From: a bacterium
Lineage (GTDB): Bacteria > Desulfobacterota > DSWW01
Assembly: GCA_030609865.1 (NCBI GenBank)
Contig: JAUWSZ010000253.1
Coordinates: forward strand, 1-5,171
Direction: 5' to 3'
Length of the DNA stretch: 5,171 nt
The notes beneath the pieces were generated by a model that saw nothing but the letters and a program-made list of their open reading frames with translations, searched no databases and had not been told where the DNA came from. This document shows, piece by piece, positions 1 through 5,171 of the stretch (the first letter of the stretch is position 1; each line of letters opens with the position of its first letter). The position numbers and the translations under genes are program-made.

Positions 1-1331
1 AGGGCGGCGGAAGGCACTTCCACCATGATGCCGATCTCCAACTCCGGGTCGAAGGCCTGGTTTTTCTTCGCCACCTGCTCGTTCGCTTCTTCGAACAGCA
101 CCTTCGCCCGGTTTAACTCGTCCAAGCCGGACATCATCGGGACGAGGATCCGGACCTTCCCATAGTGGCTGGCACGCAAGATGGCGCGCAGCTGGTCCTT
201 GAAGATCGCGGTCTCCCGGAGGCAGTATCGGATCGACCGCAACCCGAGGGCCGGATTCATTTCCTTCTGGAGGTGGTTGATGTTGGGTGATTTGTCGGAT
301 CCGAAGTCAAAGGTGCGGATGGTCACCGGGAAAGGAGCCATCCGTTCCAGGACACTCTTGTAGACCTGGAAGTGCTCCGCTTCGCTCGGGATTCTCCCCT
401 GGCCGAGACAGAGGAACTCGGTTCGATACAGTCCGATTCCTTCCGCCCCGTACTCCCGCACCGCACCGACCTCCTCGACCATCTCGACATTCGCGGTCAG
501 GGAGACCCGCCGACCGTCTTTTGTCTCTGCCGGGAGGTCTCTTTCCTTCAGGAGGGCCTTCTCCAGGTGGTCGTACTGCAGACCCCGTTCCCTGTACTGT
601 GTGGCCGTCTCCCGTGTCGGATTGACGATGACAAGGCCTTCCCTGCCATCCAGAATGATCCGATCTCCCCTCGACACCAGCTGAGAGGCCCTTTCCGCAC
701 CCACCACGGCGGGAATCTTCAAGGCCCTCGCCAAGATCGCGGTATGCGAGGTCCTTCCCCCGATATCCGTGACGAACCCGACAATCTTCTCCCGGTTCAT
801 CCGGGCCGTATCGGCAGGGGAAAGGTAGTGGGTGAACAGGATCACTTTCTCGTCGATGTCATCCAGGGAATCCTCATCGCTCCCGGAAAGGTGTTTCAAT
901 ATCCAGTTGTTGAGGTAGTCGAAGTCAGACTTTCTTTCCCGCAGGTAATCGTCATCAATCGTGTCGAACATCTTCTTGTAGTTGTCAAAGGCGGTGAACA
1001 GGGCCCATTCCGCGTTCTTCCTCTCCGAGAAAATCATCTCGGTGACGGCGTCCAGAAGCATGGGATCTTCCAGGATCATCAGGTGCGAATTGAAGATGTA
1101 GACGTGTTCGTTGATGTTCTCATGACCCAGGGCTTCCTTGATCTTCACCAGGTCCGCCTTGGATCTCTCGATCGCCGTCCGAACCCGTTTGACCTCCCTC
1201 TTCACCTGTGTCGCGGGGATGTAGCGCTTGCTGAACTTGGTCTTTCTGAGATCCAGGACGTGGGCCTTCCCCTCGGCAATGCCGGGGCCGGCACCGATGC
1301 CCCAGATCCTTCTCTCTTTTCGCCCTGCCAC
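1..1331 (-). CDS. ptsI: Phosphoenolpyruvate-protein phosphotransferase (PTS Enzyme I), 3' end cut off by the window edge
   Basis: Cytoplasmic first enzyme of the PTS: it autophosphorylates from PEP and passes the phosphate to HPr. I read 443 codons; the family is usually about 570-590 residues, so roughly 130-145 C-terminal residues lie outside. The start is GTG at 1331, because GIGAGPGIAEGKA follows at residues 11-23 as in the family N-terminus, and GAGGA (1339-1343) sits 7 bases upstream inside the HPr gene. There is no N-terminal GAF domain, so this is ordinary EI rather than the EI-Ntr (PtsP) type. The active-site His196 lies in GGRTSHTAILARALKIPAVV (191-210). PEP-site residues include Arg303 (GLYRTEFL), Arg339 (IRTFDFGSDK) and Glu438 (MVEVPSAA), a constant +7 offset from E. 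coli His189, Arg296, Arg332 and Glu431. The active-site cysteine region falls outside the window. One oddity is GSDK at 344-347 where GGDK is usual. The gene lies 3 bases after the HPr stop and in the same frame. Confidence 0.96.
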   Translation of the reverse strand, partial: MAGRKERRIWGIGAGPGIAEGKAHVLDLRKTKFSKRYIPATQVKREVKRVRTAIERSKADLVKIKEALGHENINEHVYIFNSHLMILEDPMLLDAVTEMIFSERKNAEWALFTAFDNYKKMFDTIDDDYLRERKSDFDYLNNWILKHLSGSDEDSLDDIDEKVILFTHYLSPADTARMNREKIVGFVTDIGGRTSHTAILARALKIPAVVGAERASQLVSRGDRIILDGREGLVIVNPTRETATQYRERGLQYDHLEKALLKERDLPAETKDGRRVSLTANVEMVEEVGAVREYGAEGIGLYRTEFLCLGQGRIPSEAEHFQVYKSVLERMAPFPVTIRTFDFGSDKSPNINHLQKEMNPALGLRSIRYCLRETAIFKDQLRAILRASHYGKVRILVPMMSGLDELNRAKVLFEEANEQVAKKNQAFDPELEIGIMVEVPSAA

Positions 1332-1334
1332 TAT

Positions 1335-1601
1335 CTATTCCTCGTCGAATTTATTCTCGATCAGGTCGCCCAGGGCCCGTATGGCATCCTTTTCGTCGGG
1401 GCCCTCTGCCTCAACCTGGATGACGTTCCCTTGGGCTGCGGCCAGCATCATGATGCCCATGATCGATTTTCCGTTCACCTCGACGCCGTCCTTCATTACA
1501 CGAATCGTGCTCTGGAACCCATTCGCAGCCTTCGCGAGTTTTGCGGCCGGACGCGCGTGAATCCCCAGCCGATTCTTGATCGTGAATTCCTTTACGGCCA
1601 T
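1335..1601 (-). CDS. ptsH: Phosphocarrier protein HPr
   Basis: Small cytoplasmic carrier (88 residues, normal length) that takes phosphate from Enzyme I and hands it to EIIA proteins. The active site is NRLGIHARPAA with His15 followed by Arg17 and Pro18, at the canonical position. The second conserved segment, NGKSIMGIMML (43-53), places Ser46 exactly where HPr kinase/phosphorylase (HprK) acts in organisms that have it. No hprK is present here, so whether Ser46 is phosphorylated in this organism is unknown. The ATG at 1601 is 34 bases after the stop of the upstream EIIA gene. Its ribosome binding site is weak (TAAGAA about 7 bases upstream), suggesting partial dependence on upstream translation. 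The last codons (Asp-Glu-Glu) also carry the ribosome binding site of ptsI. The sequence is like general HPr, but the context suggests a regulatory rather than sugar-uptake role. Confidence 0.97.
   Translation of the reverse strand: MAVKEFTIKNRLGIHARPAAKLAKAANGFQSTIRVMKDGVEVNGKSIMGIMMLAAAQGNVIQVEAEGPDEKDAIRALGDLIENKFDEE
1339..1343 (-). promoter_or_regulatory. Ribosome binding site of ptsI inside the HPr gene
   Basis: The minus strand reads GAGGA, made by the last two HPr codons, and ends 7 bases before the GTG at 1331. It supports that GTG as the Enzyme I start. The HPr stop codon lies between this site and the GTG, which favours coupled translation of the two partners. Confidence 0.7.
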
Positions 1602-1635
1602 GACAAGTTCTTACGCGACAGAGCAGCCTTACTGG

Positions 1636-2067
1636 TTATACCGTGCGATTCGCATCCGACATCTTGTCCCGTTGCTCGAGAATCTCTCGAGCCAGATAGA
1701 TATTCTCCCGACCGCAACGCATGGCGATGCCCGCCAGTTCCGCAAGGCCTGCGTCCTTCCGGGAGGAGAGGATCTGCAGGATCATGGGCAAGTTCATGCC
1801 CGTAAGCACCTCGACCATCGGATCCTCCAGGAGAGAAAAACAGAGATTCGCGGGTGTACCGCCGAACATATCCGTGAGGATGAGGATCCCCTCGCCCTGG
1901 TCGATCTCTTTCCGTGCCCTTCGGATGTCCTCCATGACTTGCTCTTCATCGATCGGTTCGGCCAGGGAGACGACTTGCACACCTTTCACGGGTCCGACGA
2001 TTTCCAGGGAAACCTCAAGGAACGATTCGGCTATCCTTCCGTGAGAAACCAAAAGAAGCCCAACCAT
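1636..2067 (-). CDS. PTS EIIA component, mannose (Man/PTS-IIA fructose-superfamily) type, without an accompanying permease
   Basis: 143 residues, the size of a free-standing mannose-family EIIA domain. Seen directly: a beta strand ending in LLLVSHG with the predicted phosphorylated His9 (equivalent to ManX His10), the family motif LTDMFGGTPAN at 64-74, and LTGMNLPM at 88-95. It would accept phosphate from HPr. In sugar transport this domain passes phosphate to EIIB and then to the EIIC/EIID membrane pair, but none of these is encoded here. A lone EIIA of this type between rapZ and HPr is typical of regulatory PTS clusters in Deltaproteobacteria (from memory), and its partner is unknown. The start ATG at 2067 has GAAAGG 7 bases upstream. 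The gene is 66 bases after rapZ and 34 bases before HPr, consistent with one operon. Confidence 0.93.
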   Translation of the reverse strand: MVGLLLVSHGRIAESFLEVSLEIVGPVKGVQVVSLAEPIDEEQVMEDIRRARKEIDQGEGILILTDMFGGTPANLCFSLLEDPMVEVLTGMNLPMILQILSSRKDAGLAELAGIAMRCGRENIYLAREILEQRDKMSDANRTV

Positions 2068-2133
2068 GTCGCAACCTTTCTGTTGTCCATCCGAGGGATC
2101 TCCGGCCGGATTCGAGCGAGCCGGATCTCACCC

Positions 2134-2988
2134 CTACTGGATGTCTCTGTGAAAAACCTTCGGCGAAACCCCTCGCAAGCGAAGACGTTCCTCCAAGGCG
2201 CAGACCACCGCCACGGAGCGATGCCTTCCTCCGGTGCATCCCACCGCGAGAACGAAGTAGGCCCTGTCCTCCTTCTCGTAGAAGGCAACCACCTCTTCGA
2301 TCAGCTGCAGGAATGCCTCCAGAATCTCACCGGCTTTGGGGTCGTTCCGAATGTATCCTTGCACTTCCGGGTCACGGCCGTCTCGATCCTTCAACACAGG
2401 ATCGTAGTGAGGATTCGGCAGGAACCGAACATCCATGATCAGATTCGCCTGAAGGGGCAGACCTTTTGCATAACTGAACGATGTGATCTCGACCTGGAGG
2501 CGCTGCTCTTGCCCTTCGGACGGACCCCCAAGGACCTGAATGTAGTTACGGAGCTGATGAATGTTGAAGGAGGAGGTGTCGATGACCTTGTCCGCCGCCT
2601 GTCGCAGTCCGGACAGCTGTTCCTTCTCCCATTCGATGCCTTCCAGGAGCGTCCGATCCTCGGCCAGGGGGTGCCGCCGACGGGTCTCCTCGAAGCGCCG
2701 TATCAGAACCTGGGTCGTCGTCTCGAGAAAGAAGACCTCCGGCTTGATGCCCCTTTCCCGGACGGTTTGGAACACCCGAGGATGCTCCCGCAAAAAAAGC
2801 CTTTCTCGCATATCGATGCCCACAGCCAGCCCTTCCACGGTCTCTCCCGATTGCTCCACGTAATCGACAAGCCCGGGGAGCATTTTTACCGGGAGGTTGT
2901 CGACGCAGAAGAATCCCATGTCCTCCAGGGCATGAAGCACAGAGGTTTTCCCCGAACCCGACAACCCGGTGATGATCAGCAATCGCAT
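2134..2988 (-). CDS. rapZ: RapZ / YvcJ family nucleotide-binding protein (RNase adapter homologue)
   Basis: 284 residues, the normal family length, with motifs along the whole protein. The Walker A P-loop is GLSGSGKT (8-15), followed by ALEDMGFFCVDNLPVKMLP (20-38), VIDTS (135-139), MDVRFLPNPHYDP (185-197), and GCTGGRHRS (250-258) near the C-terminus. In E. coli the protein binds nucleotides, senses glucosamine-6-phosphate and delivers the small RNA GlmZ to RNase E. Outside enteric bacteria the role is less clear, and the basic tail (ending KRK in E. coli) that helps bind RNA is absent here: the protein ends HRDIQ. The chosen start is ATG at 2988, because the family begins with a few residues before the P-loop. 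An in-frame ATG at 3045 would add 19 unrelated residues and overlap ptsN. ATG 2988 has no good Shine-Dalgarno sequence and lies 25 bases after the ptsN stop, suggesting translational coupling. Confidence 0.95.
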   Translation of the reverse strand: MRLLIITGLSGSGKTSVLHALEDMGFFCVDNLPVKMLPGLVDYVEQSGETVEGLAVGIDMRERLFLREHPRVFQTVRERGIKPEVFFLETTTQVLIRRFEETRRRHPLAEDRTLLEGIEWEKEQLSGLRQAADKVIDTSSFNIHQLRNYIQVLGGPSEGQEQRLQVEITSFSYAKGLPLQANLIMDVRFLPNPHYDPVLKDRDGRDPEVQGYIRNDPKAGEILEAFLQLIEEVVAFYEKEDRAYFVLAVGCTGGRHRSVAVVCALEERLRLRGVSPKVFHRDIQ

Positions 2989-3013
2989 CTCAACGTCGTC
3001 CGCAAGAAACGAA

Positions 3014-3496
3014 TCAGTTTCCAGGTACCTGGAGTTCCTCCCCATCCTCTCGCGTCAGAATCGCGTACACGTCCTCTTTGGAGCCCGCGTGCAGGAGCTC
3101 CTCGCGCACGGAGGGTCGTTTCAGAAGCCGGGAGATCTTGGCGAGGGCCTTCAGGTGCACACCGGCCGAATTTTCGGGCGCAAAGAGGAGGAAGAGCAGG
3201 GAAACAGGCTGGTCATCCACCGCTTCGAAGGCAACACCGCGAGCGCTCCTGCCGAAGCAGGCGATGAGTTCCCCCAAATCACCCATCTTTCCGTGTGGAA
3301 TCGCCACCCCCTCTCCCACACCGGTGCTGCCCAGCCTTTCGCGATCGAGCAGAATACCCACCATCCGGTCCCTGTCCAACGTCGGGTGGAGGGAGACGAG
3401 CGCCGTACAGAGCTCCTCCAACACCTCCTTCTTGTTCGTTGCCTTCAAGTCACTGACAACAGCTCTCGGGTCCAAGAAGTCTGACATCTTCATCAC
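3014..3496 (-). CDS. ptsN: Nitrogen-regulatory PTS EIIA component (EIIA-Ntr)
   Basis: Mannitol/fructose-type EIIA domain of 160 residues, the usual length of PtsN. Its phosphorylation state regulates partners; in enteric bacteria these include potassium transport and sensor kinases, and the targets here are unknown. Seen directly: LDRERLGSTGVGEGVAIPHG (50-69) with predicted phospho-His68 (E. coli His73), and HLKALAKISRLL (114-125) with the second conserved histidine. There are three possible starts in a row: GTG 3496, ATG 3493 and ATG 3487. AAAGGGA lies 9 bases before GTG 3496 and 12 before ATG 3493, so either of the first two is plausible; an in-frame TGA at 3500-3502 rules out anything further upstream. 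The gene follows rpoN by 196 bases, a much larger gap than those inside the PTS run, so it may have its own promoter. Any phosphate would come from the HPr and Enzyme I encoded downstream. Confidence 0.95.
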   Translation of the reverse strand: MMKMSDFLDPRAVVSDLKATNKKEVLEELCTALVSLHPTLDRDRMVGILLDRERLGSTGVGEGVAIPHGKMGDLGELIACFGRSARGVAFEAVDDQPVSLLFLLFAPENSAGVHLKALAKISRLLKRPSVREELLHAGSKEDVYAILTREDGEELQVPGN

Positions 3497-3692
3497 CGAT
3501 CACCATCCCTTTCGCGCCTCGGCCGCTTCCACCCTTCCCGGCTCCTTCCTGTGTAAGCAACCAAACGGCTCGGCACAAGGAAACCTAGGGGTGCGGTTTC
3601 TTCACGCAGTTCCATACGTCCTTTTTGCTTTGGTTCCTCGGCTGGGTGCGTCGCCCCCAGGCAAGCCGTTGAGAAAGCCCATCGGCCCCCCC
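3497..3692. other. Intergenic region between rpoN and ptsN; no hpf found
   Basis: 196 bases with no recognisable conserved protein. Minus-strand translation in all frames shows nothing like the ribosome hibernation factor Hpf/RaiA often encoded here. From the rpoN side it holds a G run directly after the rpoN stop (8 G on the minus strand, 3686-3693), a diverged 22-base repeat (3655-3676), a 6-base-pair inverted repeat (3580-3585 with 3595-3600, 9-base loop, no T run), and a purine-rich stretch with a strong unused Shine-Dalgarno-like AGGAAGGAG (3542-3550). A 40-codon minus-strand open frame (3493-3615) crosses most of it. A promoter for the PTS genes may lie here, but no box is good enough to call. 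Confidence 0.6.
3655..3676 (-). repeat. 22-base repeat motif, copy B (just downstream of rpoN)
   Basis: The minus strand reads TTTCTCAACGGCTTGCCTGG followed by GG, starting 16 bases after the rpoN stop codon. It is the diverged partner of the copy at 5150-5171 (four mismatches in 22), in direct orientation, so the two copies bracket the rpoN gene. No inverted repeat or T run makes it a terminator. Both copies are short, so a chance match cannot be excluded from this window alone. Confidence 0.35.
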
Positions 3693-5126
3693 CTAGAAAA
3701 GGTTCTTCCGCTTCATGGAGGGCAAGATGCCGAGGCTCTCCCGGTATTTCGCGACGGTTCTCCGCGCGATGTCAACGTCCGAGGCCTTGAGGATGCTGAC
3801 GACCTCCTGGTCGCTGATCGGTTTCTGCGGATCTTCCTGGTCAATGATTTTACGAATCCTCTCCTTGATCGTCTCCGAGGATATCTTCTCTCCGGCTCTT
3901 TGCGTGATGCTGCTCTTGAAGAAATACTTCATCTCCAGGATGCCCTGCGGCGTATGAATGTATTTGTTCGTGGTCACCCGGCTGATGGTGGATTCATGCA
4001 TTTCGATGTCTTCAGCCACGTCTCGCAAGACGAGCGGTTTCAGACAGGCGATCCCCTTGTCCAGGAACTCCCTCTGGAAATTCACGATGCTGCACGCCAC
4101 CTTGTAGATCGTACGCTGCCGTTGATGGATGCTCTTGATGAGCCAGGCAGCCGATCGCAGCTTGTCTTGAATATACTCTCTTGTATCGGTTCCGGCCATG
4201 TCGCGCTTCGCCAGGATGTTCTTGTAGTACCCGCTGATCCGGAGTTTGGGAAGCCCATCTTCATTCAGGACCACCACATACTCGTCGTCCACTTTGTAGA
4301 CGTACACGTCCGGTATGATGTAGAGCGGTTCTTCCCCCGAATACGCCCTCCCCGGTTTCGGCTCGAGATGCGTGATGATCTGAACCGCCGAAAGCACGTC
4401 CTCCAGAGGCTCTCCGAGTTTTTTGGCTATAATATCGTAGCGTCTCTTCTCGAGTTCCTTGATATGATCCTTGAGGATCGCCTCGACCGTCGTGTTCCCC
4501 ACCCCGAGCCGCCTTGCCTGCAGGACAAGGCACTCCTGCAGATTTCTGGCGGCCACCCCGGGTGGATCGAGTTCCTGGACCCGGGCAAGGACCTGTTCGA
4601 CAAAGGGGATATCCATACCGCAGGCATGGGCGATCTCCTCCACCGAACAATCCACGTACCCGTCGTCGTTCAGATTCCCGACGATCATTTCAGCCGCCTC
4701 GACCTCCACCTCCGAGAGGTGGCTCAACCGGAGTTGCCACACGAGATGGTCGACCAGAGACGTCTTCTTCGTCAGCGTGGCTTCCACGCCCCTTCCGGGC
4801 TCCTCTTTCGGCGCTATCGGTCTGGGAAAATACTCGTAGTTCTGCATGTATTCATCCCAGTTGATGTCCTTGACCCCCTCCAGCTCTCCTTTGACCTCTT
4901 CCGGCCCTCGATCCTTCTGATTCTCCCGGTCCTCCGGCGCCAGGGAGGATTTTTCCATATCCACCAGGGAGGACTCCTCGAGGAGAGGATTCTCCTGCAG
5001 TTCCTCGCTCGCCAGGTCAACGAGTTCCAGGCGGGAGAGCTGGAGCAGCTTGATGGCTTGCTGCAACTGGGGCGTCATCACAAGCTGTTGAACAAGCTTC
5101 ATGCTCTGTTTCAGTTCAAAGGCCAT
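3693..5126 (-). CDS. rpoN: RNA polymerase sigma-54 factor
   Basis: Complete sigma-54, 477 residues, which directs RNA polymerase to -24/-12 promoters that need an AAA+ activator. Domains in order: the glutamine- and leucine-rich region I that contacts activators (about 1-50, with TPQLQQAIKLLQLSRLEL at 18-35), an acidic region II (about 51-115), the core-binding domain (about 120-300, including LDPPGVAARNLQECL at 186-200), a helix-turn-helix segment (about 365-392, LRDVAEDIEMHESTISRVT), and the RpoN box ARRTVAKYRE at 454-463, which reads the -24 element. No key motif is missing. The ATG start at 5126 has AGGGAG 4 bases upstream and matches the family N-terminus. Sigma-54 next to ptsN and rapZ is a widespread arrangement. 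The usual upstream neighbour in many proteobacteria (lptB) would lie beyond the right edge and cannot be seen. Confidence 0.98.
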   Translation of the reverse strand: MAFELKQSMKLVQQLVMTPQLQQAIKLLQLSRLELVDLASEELQENPLLEESSLVDMEKSSLAPEDRENQKDRGPEEVKGELEGVKDINWDEYMQNYEYFPRPIAPKEEPGRGVEATLTKKTSLVDHLVWQLRLSHLSEVEVEAAEMIVGNLNDDGYVDCSVEEIAHACGMDIPFVEQVLARVQELDPPGVAARNLQECLVLQARRLGVGNTTVEAILKDHIKELEKRRYDIIAKKLGEPLEDVLSAVQIITHLEPKPGRAYSGEEPLYIIPDVYVYKVDDEYVVVLNEDGLPKLRISGYYKNILAKRDMAGTDTREYIQDKLRSAAWLIKSIHQRQRTIYKVACSIVNFQREFLDKGIACLKPLVLRDVAEDIEMHESTISRVTTNKYIHTPQGILEMKYFFKSSITQRAGEKISSETIKERIRKIIDQEDPQKPISDQEVVSILKASDVDIARRTVAKYRESLGILPSMKRKNLF

Positions 5127-5149
5127 CTTTCTCCCTGCTCTTCACGAAT

Positions 5150-5171
5150 CCCCTAGCAGGCCGTTGAAAAA
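5150..5171 (-). repeat. 22-base repeat motif, copy A (upstream of rpoN, at the window edge)
   Basis: The minus strand reads TTTTTCAACGGCCTGCTAGG followed by GG. It matches copy B at 3655-3676 in 18 of 22 positions without gaps and in the same orientation, sharing the core TCAACGGC. From memory, sequences like this (TTTTTCAACnGCCTGCTA) are scattered between genes in several bacterial genomes, so it may be a member of an interspersed repeat family. It could instead be the tail of the upstream gene, since one frame stays open to a TGA at 5142-5144. The element may continue past the window. Confidence 0.4.

Noticed and set aside
2068..2133. GC-rich repeats (ATCCGGC twice, CCGGCCGG) between rapZ and the EIIA gene as a terminator or regulatory hairpin
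   Set aside because: No stable stem of reasonable length could be drawn and there is no T run; it looks like ordinary high-GC spacer.
3021..3032. 12-base perfect palindrome CCAGGTACCTGG near the end of ptsN
   Set aside because: It lies inside codons of ptsN and a palindrome of this size is plausible by chance; no second copy was noticed.
2989..3045. Longer RapZ with a start at 3045
   Set aside because: The extra 19 residues do not match the family, would overlap the end of ptsN by 32 bases, and their ATG has an AGAGG touching it with no spacing. The start at 2988 gives the normal family N-terminus just before the P-loop.
3550..3578. Sigma-70-like boxes TTGTGC, 17 bases, TACACA on the minus strand before ptsN
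   Set aside because: Each box matches its consensus at only three of six positions, too weak to call although the spacing is ideal.
3580..3600. Inverted repeat GAAACC / GGTTTC as an rpoN terminator
   Set aside because: Only 6 base pairs with a 9-base loop and no T run after it on either strand.
3497..3692. Sigma-54 (-24/-12) promoter before ptsN
   Set aside because: TTGC occurs on the minus strand, but no copy has a TGGCAC-like element at the correct distance; the nearest candidates have wrong spacing or lack the GG.
372..5156. Very long open frames on the plus strand (477, 563 and 692 codons at 372-1805, 1576-3267 and 3078-5156)
   Set aside because: Over the minus-strand genes opposite them (ptsI and HPr; the EIIA gene and rapZ; rpoN) each is in exactly codon-opposite phase, so its stops would correspond to TTA, CTA and TCA in the real genes. 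These codons are avoided in this high-GC genome. The translations show no family motif and are low in plausible protein features.

Overview
The window is a compact run of six protein genes, all read on the minus strand, so transcription goes from high to low coordinates. In order they are rpoN (sigma-54), ptsN (EIIA-Ntr), rapZ (nucleotide-binding regulator), a mannose-family PTS EIIA, HPr, and ptsI (Enzyme I, running off the left edge). No tRNA, rRNA, CRISPR array, insertion sequence or clear terminator was seen. GC content is high, and codons such as TTA, CTA and TCA are avoided. Gene order and protein type resemble the rpoN / regulatory-PTS cluster of Deltaproteobacteria in the broad sense (Desulfobacterota or Thermodesulfobacteriota, Geobacter- or Syntrophobacter-like). 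That lineage call rests on recall of gene order and motifs, not on a search.

Layout from the promoter-proximal end. Positions 5127-5171 are a short leader of rpoN that begins with a 22-base motif. rpoN fills 3693-5126. A 196-base gap (3497-3692) separates it from ptsN. The gap holds a diverged second copy of the same 22-base motif and an 8-base G run just after the rpoN stop. It also holds a 40-codon open frame ending on the ptsN start, and no recognisable hpf/raiA, the gene often found here in related clusters. ptsN, rapZ, the EIIA gene, HPr and ptsI then follow with gaps of about 25, 66, 34 and 3 bases, as expected for one operon. hprK, which I recall often lying near ptsN and rapZ in this kind of cluster, is also missing.

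Together these genes form a phosphorelay with no sugar permease in view. Enzyme I takes phosphate from phosphoenolpyruvate and gives it to HPr His15. HPr can then pass it to EIIA-Ntr (His68) and to the mannose-type EIIA (His9). The absence of EIIB, EIIC and EIID here suggests a regulatory PTS that senses the PEP/pyruvate or nitrogen state. RapZ and sigma-54 are the classic cluster companions of such a system.

This is mostly a conserved housekeeping and regulatory locus, and I found no convincing new system. The points most worth a second look are the direct-repeat pair bracketing rpoN, the HPr and Enzyme I frames being in phase with a single stop codon between them, the local loss of hpf and hprK while HPr Ser46 is kept, and the unusual region in front of ptsN.
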